This document shows positions 15,630-23,779 of a stretch of DNA of 54,091 nt, piece by piece. Location of the stretch: positions 1 to 54,091 of the forward strand of contig CAMYMH010000015.1 in NCBI GenBank assembly GCA_947259275.1. Reading direction: 5' to 3'. Both the position numbers and the translations under genes were made by a program. The notes under the pieces are model-generated. The model was not told where the DNA came from and did not search any database. It worked only from the letters and a program-made list of their open reading frames with translations. The stretch's first letter is position 1; every line of letters begins with the position of its first letter. The DNA is from an uncultured Acidimicrobiaceae bacterium. Its GTDB lineage: Bacteria; Actinomycetota; Acidimicrobiia; Spongiisociales; SHLN01.

Positions 15630-17604
15630 CCGCTGTTCCCTCGATGTTCACGACAGCGAGCCGAGGAGGCTTCTTCTTCCCCGCCAGCCATGCCCACAAG
15701 CCACCGCCGGCCGTTACCAGCCCACCTGCCCACAGTAAGTACAAGAAGGGATGCACGAGGATCTCCAGGCTGATGCCGTCCGCGTCGATGGCACGTAGCG
15801 TGAGGTAGATGTTCCTTGTCAGACCCGTCCGAATGGCCGGGGTGCCAATCGGTTGTACCTGATTCGGGTACTGATTGAGGCGCGGTTCTAGGACTCCCAC
15901 GGTGCGATCGTCACGGCGAACTTCGACGCGGGCACCGGTCACGGTCCGATTGGGCTCTTCCCGAGTGAACTGCGTCTCGTAGCGAATCTCGTAGCCAGCG
16001 AACAGAGTCGACTGGCCGGGGGTGAGAGCCACCTCGGTACGCATTGCCAGGTTCCCGTACAGAGCAATCGCAATGGCGATCAATACCACCCCGAGGTGCG
16101 AGATCTGACCACCCCAGTAGCCGGCGTCGTTGCGCATCACCCGCACCACCGCCATCGCTTGGCCTAGGTCTTTTGTCCTGGACATCCTTTGTGCCGATTG
16201 CCAAAGGGCTCGTGCCAGGCTGGCCACGATGAATGCAGCCAACATCAAGATGAGGACCACGTGGGCCACCGTGAGTCCTACCACTACCGCCACTGCGCCG
16301 ACGAGCAGGCCGAAGCCCACAGGCGCCCTGATCCTATCCCACATGATCTGTGGTCGGGCAAGCCGATAAGGTGTTAGAGGCCCCAACGCCATTGCCACCA
16401 ACAGCAGGTAGGACAGAGGGATCGCCATCCGATCGAAGTAGGGACGCCCCACCGACCCCTGATTACCGGTGAATGCCTCGAGGAGAATCGGATACGTTGT
16501 ACCCGTCAGAACAATGAAAGCGAACAGCGTGAGCAGCAGGTTGTTTACCATGAACAAACCCTCTCTGCTTGCAAGCGACTCGAGTCGGGCCGGGGACGCC
16601 ACCAGGCGGGCACGCCGGGTCAGGAGCACGAACCCGGTTACCAAGATCACGACGAAGAAGCCCAGCAAAACGGGACCGATCGCCGAAGCAGCGAAGCTGT
16701 GCACCGACCCAATCACGCCGGAACGCGTGAGGAATGTGGCCAGTATCGTCAAAGCGAATGTGGTGATGACGAGAGCAAGGTTCCACAGCTGCAGCATGCC
16801 TCGACGTAGCTGCACCGCCGCGGAATGGATGAAAGCAGTGCCAGTTAGCCACGGGAGGAGTGAAGCGTTCTCCACCGGGTCCCACGCCCAAAAGCCCCCC
16901 CATCCCAACACCTCATAGCTCCACCATCCACCCATGAGGATTCCGAGTGTCAAGTACATCCAAGCCACTAGGGTCCACCGCCGGCAACGAGCCAACCACT
17001 CAGCTCCACTTCGTCCGACCAGCAACGCAGAAATGGCGAAGCCAAACGGGATGGTAAAGCCGGCCAGTCCGGCATAGAGAAGGGGAGGATGCACGGCCAT
17101 CAACAAATGGTTTTGGAGTAGCGCATTTGGCCCCGGACCATCAAGGGGTACTGTCGCCAGGACCTGAAATGGGTTTGCGGTGGTCATCATCAGGCCGAAG
17201 AAGAAAACGTTGACAGCTCCGATGACGGCCATCGCCCCAGATCCGAGCTGGTCACTGGGCGTGACCGACCGAGCGACCCGCCACGTGAAGATGGCCAACA
17301 CCAAGCCCCACAGCACGATCGATCCCTCCAGGGCTGCCCATGCGGTTGCCACATCGAACGGGAATGGCGTGGAGCGCGCGTGGTTGTTGGCGACGTACTC
17401 GAGCGAGAAGTCATCGGTGAGCAGACCCGCCACCAGCGCCAACATCGCCGTTGATGCCCCGGCCACCACCGCTAGGGCCAGGTGACGAACGGTAGGGAAG
17501 GTTACGGCCTGGGGCCGCTGCAGCGCCCGGAAACCTTGTGCAGTGAGCCCCACAGCCGCGGCTAGGCCGACCACAACGCCGAACGACCCGAGCAGACCTA
17601 GCAC
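15622..17604 (-). CDS. ccmF: Cytochrome c heme lyase subunit CcmF
   Basis: 660-aa polytopic membrane protein of the CcmF/NrfE family, which ligates heme to apocytochrome c. The WWD heme-handling motif is clear (LGWGGFWAWDPVENASLLPW). About fourteen hydrophobic segments and a periplasmic loop near the C-terminus (after NLAMRTEVALTPGQSTLFAG) fit the family. The GTG start has AGGAGG 5 nt upstream. A BlaI-type operator lies 130 nt upstream (17734-17752). It works with CcmH, TlpA and CcdA encoded alongside; a likely client in this window is the monoheme cytochrome encoded at 26677-27105. Confidence 0.94.
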   Translation of the reverse strand: MLGLLGSFGVVVGLAAAVGLTAQGFRALQRPQAVTFPTVRHLALAVVAGASTAMLALVAGLLTDDFSLEYVANNHARSTPFPFDVATAWAALEGSIVLWGLVLAIFTWRVARSVTPSDQLGSGAMAVIGAVNVFFFGLMMTTANPFQVLATVPLDGPGPNALLQNHLLMAVHPPLLYAGLAGFTIPFGFAISALLVGRSGAEWLARCRRWTLVAWMYLTLGILMGGWWSYEVLGWGGFWAWDPVENASLLPWLTGTAFIHSAAVQLRRGMLQLWNLALVITTFALTILATFLTRSGVIGSVHSFAASAIGPVLLGFFVVILVTGFVLLTRRARLVASPARLESLASREGLFMVNNLLLTLFAFIVLTGTTYPILLEAFTGNQGSVGRPYFDRMAIPLSYLLLVAMALGPLTPYRLARPQIMWDRIRAPVGFGLLVGAVAVVVGLTVAHVVLILMLAAFIVASLARALWQSAQRMSRTKDLGQAMAVVRVMRNDAGYWGGQISHLGVVLIAIAIALYGNLAMRTEVALTPGQSTLFAGYEIRYETQFTREEPNRTVTGARVEVRRDDRTVGVLEPRLNQYPNQVQPIGTPAIRTGLTRNIYLTLRAIDADGISLEILVHPFLYLLWAGGLVTAGGGLWAWLAGKKKPPRLAVVNIEGTADA

Positions 17605-17733
17605 TCCGCCTCCTCAGCCGACAGCGGTGCCGGCTCAATCCTCGACAGAAGACCGGCCACTGATGTCGCAGAGCGACAACTCGGCGATGTCACCATCTCC
17701 AGGTATTTCGACCGTATGTCGACTCGTACCGCA

Positions 17734-17752
17734 CTACTACAATACATCGCAG
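17734..17752 (-). promoter_or_regulatory. BlaI-type operator O1, upstream of ccmF
   Basis: CTACTACAATACATCGCAG (read on the plus strand). It matches the 19-nt pattern TACTACA-wTA-n-GT-CGTAG shared by eight sites here, with one arm weaker. It lies between the 3' end of tlpA and the ccmF start. Confidence 0.7.
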
Positions 17753-17800
17753 TTGGCCATGCTCGCCGACGGGGTCTTGGCCCAAATTACGCGTGCGGAC

Positions 17801-18451
17801 TCAGTCATTCGGAGTTGATGGTTGGCTCTCGGGCGGTTTCTGTACGGTCCCGCTTGTTTTGGAGTCTGGTTGCCTACCGGCCAGGATCGCCTCGAGAGTC
17901 GACGACAAAATGGTGGTATTGGACTCGCCCGTGATTTTGGCAGCGACTATCCCTTGCCGATCGATGAAGAATGTCTCCGGGATACCGAAGACGCCGAAGT
18001 CAATCGCCAGTCTGGATCCTGGGTCTACAAGGCTTGGGTACCCGCGGCCCAGTTCGTCGAGGAAGGCGATCGAATCAGCGCGCTTGTCCTGAAAGACGAC
18101 ACCAATGAAACGAACGCCGCGATCGCTGTACGCCGCTGAGGTCTGCATCAGGTCATCATGTTCGGCCCGACACGCCAGGCACCACGACGCCCAGAAGTTG
18201 ACAACGACGACCTGTCCCTGAAGATCCTCGAGCGCCAGGGTCCCCTCTCTCTCTAAGAAAGAAAGACTTCGGGAGGGTGCGGGCTTGCCGATGAGGGGCG
18301 AGTTGACCAGCGTCGGGTCTTCGCCGAAGCGCTCGGCGAGAACTACGACCAGCATCAGACTGAAGAGGGCAACAGCAACGGTCGCCAACCGAGCGGCACG
18401 ACCGGCGCGGCGAGTTCGATCTTCGACCGGGGCGGTTGTGGAGTGGTCCAT
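17801..18451 (-). CDS. TlpA/ResA-type membrane-anchored thioredoxin (CcmG role)
   Basis: 216 aa: N-terminal membrane helix (LATVAVALFSLMLVVVL) then a thioredoxin domain with WASWCLACRAEHDDL (CxxC), VVFQDKR and a cis-Pro region in IPETFFIDRQG. It would keep CcmH or apocytochrome thiols reduced during cytochrome c assembly. The frame is open upstream to 18586, but the operator at 18519-18537 lies inside that extension. The ATG at 18449-18451 has GGAG 5 nt upstream and is preferred. A decayed second copy is at 2605-2905. Confidence 0.88.
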   Translation of the reverse strand: MDHSTTAPVEDRTRRAGRAARLATVAVALFSLMLVVVLAERFGEDPTLVNSPLIGKPAPSRSLSFLEREGTLALEDLQGQVVVVNFWASWCLACRAEHDDLMQTSAAYSDRGVRFIGVVFQDKRADSIAFLDELGRGYPSLVDPGSRLAIDFGVFGIPETFFIDRQGIVAAKITGESNTTILSSTLEAILAGRQPDSKTSGTVQKPPESQPSTPND

Positions 18452-18518
18452 CGCTCCGTCATCAACCTTGTGCCCTTTGTTGCGACTCCCAATCATTACC
18501 CACGATTCCAAATCCGAT

Positions 18519-18537
18519 CTACGACTTAGTGTAGTAG
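18519..18537 (-). promoter_or_regulatory. BlaI-type operator O2, upstream of tlpA
   Basis: CTACGACTTAGTGTAGTAG: arms CTACGAC and GTAGTAG around TTAGT. It lies 68 nt before the tlpA start, in the gap between ccdA and tlpA, giving tlpA its own control. Confidence 0.75.
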
Positions 18538-18564
18538 TCATAGCCACGTCTGCTGAATTGTGCG

Positions 18565-19293
18565 CTAGATCGGAGGCCAGCCCCATTTGGCGAAGGCGCG
18601 CTGCAAGGGAATGAACATTGCCTGCCAGGCTCCTGTGACAAACATCGTGCCGACGGTGACCAGCATGACGCCACCGGTTGTCTCAATCCGTCGCCCATGT
18701 CGACGAAACCAATCCAACGAGCTCCGCGCCCGATGAAACCATACGGCCGTAAGGACGAACGGTATCCCGAGTCCGAGGGAATAGAGCATCAGGAGAAAGG
18801 CGCCCCAGGCCACCGACTGCGTGGCGCCGGCGATGGCGAGAATGGTGGCGAGTATTGGCCCAATGCATGGTGTCCACCCGATGGCGAAGGCCATGCCCAG
18901 GGGGAAAGCGGAACCGGGCCCACGCGCGATACGGCCAAGATCCAGCCTCCGCTCCCGGTAAAACCCGGGAAGGCGCAGCAGGCCCAGCATCCCAAGCCCC
19001 ATCAGAACAATGCCCACCCCGGCGACTCGGGTCATTAGGTCCATATTGCGGAGCAGAACAGACCCCACCAAGGCGAAGGACGCCCCAAGCGCCGTGAACA
19101 CAACTGTGAAGCCTGCAACGAACATCAAAGACGCGCGGAGGGCGACAGATCGAGACTGCCCAATCTCCAACTCAGAAGCAGGCAGGGCGGTGATGTACGA
19201 CACATATCCGGGGATCAGCGGCAGGCTGCACGGTGAGCTGAAAGATACGATGCCGGCCGCTACGGCGAACAAGGGGAGAGCGAGATTTCCCAT
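18565..19293 (-). CDS. ccdA: Cytochrome c biogenesis protein CcdA
   Basis: 242-aa membrane protein with six hydrophobic segments. It carries reductant across the membrane to TlpA-type thioredoxins. The two redox cysteines are in FSSPCSLPLIPGYVSY (helix 1) and IGWTPCIGPILATIL (helix 4), the canonical CcdA arrangement, unlike the double-Cys variants in the two thiol cassettes. The ATG directly follows AGGAG with almost no spacing, and a TACAAT -10-like box lies only 7 nt from it, so the message may be leaderless. Operator O3 (19294-19312) abuts the start codon. Confidence 0.92.
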   Translation of the reverse strand: MGNLALPLFAVAAGIVSFSSPCSLPLIPGYVSYITALPASELEIGQSRSVALRASLMFVAGFTVVFTALGASFALVGSVLLRNMDLMTRVAGVGIVLMGLGMLGLLRLPGFYRERRLDLGRIARGPGSAFPLGMAFAIGWTPCIGPILATILAIAGATQSVAWGAFLLMLYSLGLGIPFVLTAVWFHRARSSLDWFRRHGRRIETTGGVMLVTVGTMFVTGAWQAMFIPLQRAFAKWGWPPI

Positions 19294-19312
19294 CTCCTAC
19301 GCATTGTAGTTC
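19294..19312 (-). promoter_or_regulatory. BlaI-type operator O3, abutting the ccdA start
   Basis: Minus-strand GAACTACAATGCGTAGGAG ends immediately before the ccdA ATG. The embedded TACAAT looks like a -10 box, so a repressor bound here would cover both the promoter and the start of the gene. Confidence 0.72.
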
Positions 19313-19553
19313 CCTGAAGTGACACAGAAAGGTGTGCCAGCGTTTCGCGTCGGCCTGATTGGGGTCGACACCGCCCGTCATAGAGGACACCCTCCTGGCA
19401 CCGAGTCACTCAAGGAACCGCCTCGGAGATCCGAATGTCTTGGGACCAGCCCATGAGATGAAAGAAGGGAGGGCGTCTGCGGGCTACTGGGTTCCGCAAG
19501 CTCTCAACGCGGGAGCTGTGCCAGCACGATATGAATCCTCGGTTGCCAGTACA

Positions 19554-19572
19554 CTACGACATGAAGTCGTTG
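19554..19572 (+). promoter_or_regulatory. BlaI-type operator O8, upstream of blaI (autoregulation)
   Basis: CTACGACATGAAGTCGTTG, with perfect inner arms ACGAC and GTCGT. It ends 16 nt before the blaI ATG, as expected for autorepression. A related half-site (GTACACTAC) overlaps its left edge. Confidence 0.7.
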
Positions 19573-19588
19573 CAGGTGGGTGTTGATA

Positions 19589-19942
19589 ATGGCTAGAAAG
19601 CCGGTCCTTGAAAACGCCGTTATGGAAATACTATGGGATGAAACGGGTCCGCTCACAGCAGGGCAGGTCAGAAGCCGTCTGCCTGAGACACATCCTGTCG
19701 CGTACACAACCGTCATGACAGTGTTGACGCGCCTCTGGGAGAAAGGCCGGCTGCGCCGCTACCGAGTCGGTCGGGCGTACTCCTACGTCCCCACTCATGG
19801 TCGGGAGCAAGCAGCTGCCCTGCGCATGCAGGAGATCCTGGGCAAGGCCAAGAGCCGTGCATCGACGCTGGGAAGATTCGTTGAGCACCTCGATTCCGAG
19901 GATCGTGAACAACTCCGCCAGAAGTTGGCCATGAATGAGTAA
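19589..19942 (+). CDS. blaI: BlaI/MecI/CopY-family repressor
   Basis: 117-aa winged-helix repressor. The N-terminal helices (VLENAVMEILWDETGPLTAG) and the recognition region (HPVAYTTVMTVLTRLWEKG) are typical of the family, followed by a C-terminal helical dimer domain in which BlaR1-type proteases usually cut. It has no CopY cysteine hook, so it is unlikely to sense copper directly. The ATG at 19589 is preferred over the weak GTG three codons earlier. It overlaps the M56 protease gene by 8 nt. Eight matching operators in the window define its probable regulon: cytochrome c maturation and redox genes. Confidence 0.9.
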   Translation: MARKPVLENAVMEILWDETGPLTAGQVRSRLPETHPVAYTTVMTVLTRLWEKGRLRRYRVGRAYSYVPTHGREQAAALRMQEILGKAKSRASTLGRFVEHLDSEDREQLRQKLAMNE

Positions 19943-20879
19943 CCTGTTTCTTCCGGCGACTCTCGTCCTCCTGACGCTCCCCGCCTTTCTCGCTCGTTGG
20001 GGCCGGAGTGTGGCACCCCAGGTGCGGGCCCGTCTCCAAGCAGGTGTTCTTGCTGCCGGGCTTGGTTTCTTGGCGTTGGCACTCCTATCCGCGGCAGCAC
20101 CCACAGTGGTGTGCTCGGTTCGTCACCAGCATCTCGACCCTCTTTGTGAGCTAGCAGCCTCTCACGCGCCGGCAGGAGGCGCCTTCACCGGCTGGTTGGC
20201 GTTGGCACTGGCGCTGGTCTTGGTCGGTGCTGCTGCCCGTGGCATCTGGAAGGGCTGGCGAACCCAGAGGGACCTCCGTGTCGAGAGCTGGATCGGAGCT
20301 CACGATGCCTTTGGCGCCCATGAGCTCGTTGTGCTCCCGAGTGAGACACCGATCGCGATCACGGTTCCGGGAAGGCCGGGCCAGATCGTGCTATCGCGCG
20401 GAATACTCGATACGCTCGATTCGAGGGAGTCGAGTGCGGTCCTTCGTCACGAGGAGGCACACCTCAACTACCGGCACTGGCGGTACTTTGCGGTCTGCTC
20501 GGCGGCCGCCGCCTCGGTGGGATGGATGCCTTTTGTTGGTCGGAGCGTTGGGGCCCTGCGTCTCTCCCTGGAACAGTGGGCGGACCGGGTTGCAGCGGAA
20601 TCCCTCGGCACCGGTGCCCCCGTCGCGTCAGCGCTTCGATTGATCGCGACGGCACCTCCCCTCGCTTCCAACGCAATGAGCTTTTCTCCCGTCGAAACGG
20701 TGGCAGCTCGCTTGAGGGCTCTTGAGAACCCTCAAGTCTCGGGGGTGAGAAGGAAGCTGGCCGCGGCAGCAGTGGTCTCGATGGCTGTAGCTTCAATGCT
20801 GTTCGGCTTGAGCGCTGCCACCGACGCCATTAGCCATACGAGCGAATTGGCTGCGGTTGTGCCGTTCTGCCTTGTTTGA
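19935..20879 (+). CDS. M56-family membrane metallopeptidase (BlaR1-like, no sensor domain)
   Basis: 314 aa. Three N-terminal membrane helices, then a zinc protease domain with HEEAH in VLRHEEAHLNYRHW and a downstream Glu in LSLEQWADRVAAES, then C-terminal helices. The protein ends soon after the protease, so it lacks the penicillin-binding sensor of true BlaR1; the signal it reads is unknown. It probably cleaves the BlaI protein encoded by the overlapping gene. Two Cys in the loop after helix 2 (VVCSVRHQHLDPLCEL) face outward by prediction and could form a redox-sensitive disulfide; that is inference. Confidence 0.88.
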   Translation: MSNLFLPATLVLLTLPAFLARWGRSVAPQVRARLQAGVLAAGLGFLALALLSAAAPTVVCSVRHQHLDPLCELAASHAPAGGAFTGWLALALALVLVGAAARGIWKGWRTQRDLRVESWIGAHDAFGAHELVVLPSETPIAITVPGRPGQIVLSRGILDTLDSRESSAVLRHEEAHLNYRHWRYFAVCSAAAASVGWMPFVGRSVGALRLSLEQWADRVAAESLGTGAPVASALRLIATAPPLASNAMSFSPVETVAARLRALENPQVSGVRRKLAAAAVVSMAVASMLFGLSAATDAISHTSELAAVVPFCLV

Positions 20880-20940
20880 CCAAGAAGTCGTTTCACTGCC
20901 ACCTGCCCAATCAATCCAACGTGTGCCGCGTCGAGCGTGA

Positions 20941-20959
20941 CGATTACATATTGTAGTAA
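20941..20959 (+). promoter_or_regulatory. BlaI-type operator O4, upstream of thiol cassette 2
   Basis: CGATTACATATTGTAGTAA, followed directly by TATC. The operator overlaps a TAATAT -10-like box (20957-20962). The first gene of the cassette starts 120 nt downstream. Confidence 0.72.
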
Positions 20960-21080
20960 TATCTACTCAATAGGGCGCTCGCCCACGCCGATAAAGGCTC
21001 GAGTCACCTTGGAGAACCATTACACGACGGGACGATTTCGTACCGCCAGGCTTGTGAAAGGGCGAACAAGAGGAGGGCCA

Positions 21081-21506
21081 ATGAAAAGGAGTCGGGACAA
21101 GAGGGAGTCGGAACCGACCTCGATGGCTGATCGGGTTTCGCGCCCTCGTAATCAGCTCTCGTCAAACCAGGACGGACAAGAGGCACTGGTCGCGCTTGAG
21201 CAACAGACTTCGACCTCCCACCCAACCACTGCGGTGACCCGAAGAGAGATCACAGTCACTTTCGTCACCAACTCGGGCTGCCATTACTGCCATGAAGCCG
21301 CACTATTGCTCGAAGATCTGGCGCCAAGATTTCCGATCCTGGTCGAAGAGGTTCTTCTGACATCGCCCCGAGGCGGGGACATAGCAGTCAAGTTCCGGAT
21401 TCCGTTCCCGCCTGTGATTCTGCTCGATGGCGACTATCACGCCCACGGTCGCATATCGGAACGCAAGCTCACCAAAGCCTTGACTCGTCTGGTCGAGGCG
21501 CAGTAG
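21081..21506 (+). CDS. Thioredoxin/glutaredoxin-fold protein (cassette 2)
   Basis: 141 aa: a charged, probably disordered N-terminus of about 50 residues, then a glutaredoxin-like domain with CHYC (TNSGCHYCHEAALLLEDL), PPVILLDGD and GRISERKL. The ATG at 21081 has AGGAGGG 4 nt upstream, so the longer open frame starting at 20937 is not used. Paralogue of the product of 12274-12585, with a longer N-terminal extension. First gene of the three-gene cassette after operator O4. Confidence 0.86.
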   Translation: MKRSRDKRESEPTSMADRVSRPRNQLSSNQDGQEALVALEQQTSTSHPTTAVTRREITVTFVTNSGCHYCHEAALLLEDLAPRFPILVEEVLLTSPRGGDIAVKFRIPFPPVILLDGDYHAHGRISERKLTKALTRLVEAQ

Positions 21507-21508
21507 CG

Positions 21509-22438
21509 ATGGACGGCATTCTCTTCGGAGGCTCCGTGCTGGCGGCGTTTCTCGCTGGTGCCGTGGCGCTGTTCGCTCCCTGCTGCATCGCGTTCATGTT
21601 CCCCGCCTATCTGGCGGCAGCCGTTCGTAACCGTCGGTGGCGGCTCGTCCCCCTCACCATGGTCTTTGCCGCCGGCCTAGCGGTCGTCTTGGTACCTGTC
21701 ACTCTCGGGGTCGGATTCCTCACCCAGTCGCTGTTGCGTTTCCACGGCCCCGTCTACTTCATGGGAGGCGCGCTGATGTTGGTCATGGCCGCGATCGCGG
21801 CGATGGGGAAGAGCTGGGCACTACCGATGATGAGAAACGCGCCGGACATTCGCCGCACCGATTCCGGTGGCGTCTTCGCCTTGGGGGTGTTCTCGGGCGC
21901 CGCCAGTGCGTGTTGTGCGCCGGTGCTGGCCGGCGTCGTCACGCTATCGGCAGTCTCTCCAAACCTGATCCAGGGCACGGCCGTCGGCCTCGCCTATGTG
22001 TTCGGAATGGTGTTTCCCCTGGTGGCGCTGACGGTCGTGTGGGATCGGTTGAGACTGGGCGACCGTCCTGCATTCCGAGGCAAGCAGATCAGCTGGACGT
22101 TCGCTGGTCGGACCTTTGCCACGAACAACTTGAACCTCCTGGCGGGGGGCATGTTCGCGGTCATGGGCACAGCGATGATCACGATCGGTGTGACCGGTGT
22201 AGAGGTTGCACCCACTTTCCAAGCGGGCGTCGGGCGGTGGTTAGAGGACAGGCTCTCGCCGGTCGTCCGCTGGCTGGACCCGGTCCCCGATGCGATCGTC
22301 GGGCTGAGTCTCGTTGGTCTGGCGTTGATTGCGATGACTATCTCGGGCAGGCGCCGGCCTGTAGAAGTAGAGGACGAGGAAGGAGCGAATTGCCATGAAA
22401 CAGAGCGCAAAACAGAGGGCACGAGCTTGGCGCGGTAG
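21509..22438 (+). CDS. CcdA/DsbD-like transmembrane thiol transporter (cassette 2)
   Basis: 309 aa, about seven hydrophobic segments, double-Cys motifs FAPCCIAFMF and SACCAPVLAG at the same places as in its paralogue encoded at 12587-13513. Long stretches are shared (for example LVPVTLGVG, ALGVFSGAASACCAPVLAGV, VFGMVFPLV). Starts 2 nt after the upstream stop and overlaps the redoxin gene by 44 nt, the same architecture as cassette 1. Confidence 0.87.
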   Translation: MDGILFGGSVLAAFLAGAVALFAPCCIAFMFPAYLAAAVRNRRWRLVPLTMVFAAGLAVVLVPVTLGVGFLTQSLLRFHGPVYFMGGALMLVMAAIAAMGKSWALPMMRNAPDIRRTDSGGVFALGVFSGAASACCAPVLAGVVTLSAVSPNLIQGTAVGLAYVFGMVFPLVALTVVWDRLRLGDRPAFRGKQISWTFAGRTFATNNLNLLAGGMFAVMGTAMITIGVTGVEVAPTFQAGVGRWLEDRLSPVVRWLDPVPDAIVGLSLVGLALIAMTISGRRRPVEVEDEEGANCHETERKTEGTSLAR

Positions 22439-23015
22439 CACCCTCGATCACAGAAGGCGAAGCAAGGGAGGGAAGCGAGATCCAGCCGGATTGCTGTGGC
22501 TCGCGTTTGCCGTGCCGCTGCTGGCCATGGTGGCCATCGTGGTGGTCGGGGCATCTGGCTCCGATGACAAGGAGCAGGTCTTGCAGGCTGCTCCGGCCTT
22601 TGCGCTACCCACCACAATGGGGACGTCGGCCTCGCTCGACGCCGTGCTCAGCTCAGGTGATCCAGCATTGCTGTACTTCTCGATGGGCGTTGGCTGCGAT
22701 GGATGCTTTGCGCAGATCCCTGAGATCGAATCGGCGCTGGGGGAGAGAGGGATCACCCTTGTATCGATCATGGTCGACCCCACCGACGTTGTCGCGGGGG
22801 AGGCGGCGCGGTTCGGCATCACCTCACCGATACTCATCGATGCTGATCGCTCTGTCTCGCGAGCCTATGACATGCTGGGCGTGTATGGGCATTCCGACCG
22901 CCCCAGTCACAGCTTTGCTCTTATCGGAGCCGACGGCCAGGTGAAATGGACCCGCCATTACGCCACGATGTTTGTGCCGGCTGCGGATCTTCTCGCCGAA
23001 CTACCGGCCCTTTGA
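22395..23015 (+). CDS. Membrane-anchored TlpA/AhpC-like redoxin (cassette 2)
   Basis: 206 aa: basic N-terminus, membrane helix (LLWLAFAVPLLAMVAIVVVG), then a redoxin domain with SMGVGCDGCFAQIPEIE (CDGC active site) and GVYGHSDRPSHSFAL. Nearly the same domain as that of the 13467 gene product. AAGGAG lies 9 nt upstream of the ATG, inside the preceding gene. It should be the extracytoplasmic acceptor of electrons from the CcdA-like protein. Last gene of the cassette; no DUF3105 gene follows, unlike cassette 1. Confidence 0.86.
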   Translation: MKQSAKQRARAWRGSTLDHRRRSKGGKRDPAGLLWLAFAVPLLAMVAIVVVGASGSDDKEQVLQAAPAFALPTTMGTSASLDAVLSSGDPALLYFSMGVGCDGCFAQIPEIESALGERGITLVSIMVDPTDVVAGEAARFGITSPILIDADRSVSRAYDMLGVYGHSDRPSHSFALIGADGQVKWTRHYATMFVPAADLLAELPAL

Positions 23016-23118
23016 GTCGCTCCCACGGAAGGTGATGACGCGCGCCATGCTTCCGAGACCTGTGATTGCAACGGCCGAGGATTTGAGCTGTCAGGTCCAG
23101 CCCCGCTAAGTGATCCCA

Positions 23119-23592
23119 TCAAGCAAGATGAAAAAGCAGTTGGCCCTCCTCGACCTTGACCTCATATCGGTCGAGAGGACGGGGAGGCGGTCCGGAGACG
23201 ACATTTCCGTCCTCGTCAAAGACACCTGCGTGGCACGGGCAGTAGAACTGCCTCCTATCCGATACCCAACGAGTTCGACACCCCAGGTGAGTGCAGATGT
23301 TCGACATCCCAACATAGTCGCGTCCATTGTCGGTCTTGACGTAGAGCGCGATTTCCTGTCGCGTTGACAGCCACCCTGTCGTGCGCTCCACTTCTGCCTT
23401 GAACAGACTCGGTTCGCCCAGTTCAACAGCATTTGCCGCACCGAGCGCAAGCCATTGGTCTCGCTTTTCTGACTGTCTTGATGGACCAACGAGATAGGCA
23501 AGTGCCGGAATGCCGATCGCCGTTCCAATTCCCGCCATGGCTACCACGATCGTCCCGACCAGGAACCTCCGACGGCTAATTGTGTCACTCAT
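23119..23592 (-). CDS. Tat-exported Rieske [2Fe-2S] protein
   Basis: 157 aa. The N-terminus MSDTISRRRFLVG carries a twin-arginine motif followed by a hydrophobic stretch (TIVVAMAGIGTAIGIPALA) that may stay as an anchor. The cluster ligands are in CTHLGC and CPCHAG. This is the pattern of Rieske subunits of quinol:electron acceptor complexes or of arsenite/thiosulfate-type oxidases; the partner cytochrome b is not in the window. ATG at 23592 is chosen because GGAG lies 8 nt upstream and the Tat motif starts here. Operator O5 lies 130 nt upstream. Confidence 0.9.
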   Translation of the reverse strand: MSDTISRRRFLVGTIVVAMAGIGTAIGIPALAYLVGPSRQSEKRDQWLALGAANAVELGEPSLFKAEVERTTGWLSTRQEIALYVKTDNGRDYVGMSNICTHLGCRTRWVSDRRQFYCPCHAGVFDEDGNVVSGPPPRPLDRYEVKVEEGQLLFHLA

Positions 23593-23721
23593 ATCAGACT
23601 CCAACTCCACTTCCGGCGTCGGCCGTTCGGTTCGTGCGAATGTACAACTCGCGCCGTGCCGCGTCCGGAGATGATCTACAAGCTCCACCGGGTTGACTGC
23701 TACCGGTGGTTCCTCCTCGAT

Positions 23722-23740
23722 CTCCTACATTATGTAGTAG
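23722..23740. promoter_or_regulatory. BlaI-type operator O5, between Rieske and MBOAT genes
   Basis: CTCCTACATTATGTAGTAG contains a perfect 13-nt palindrome CTACATTATGTAG. It lies in the divergent gap, 40 nt from the MBOAT start and 130 nt from the Rieske start, so it could act on either gene. TATATC follows directly, as after O4. Confidence 0.78.
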
Positions 23741-23779
23741 TATATCAAGGAAATGAGACAGCGGCACGCGTAGGGATAG

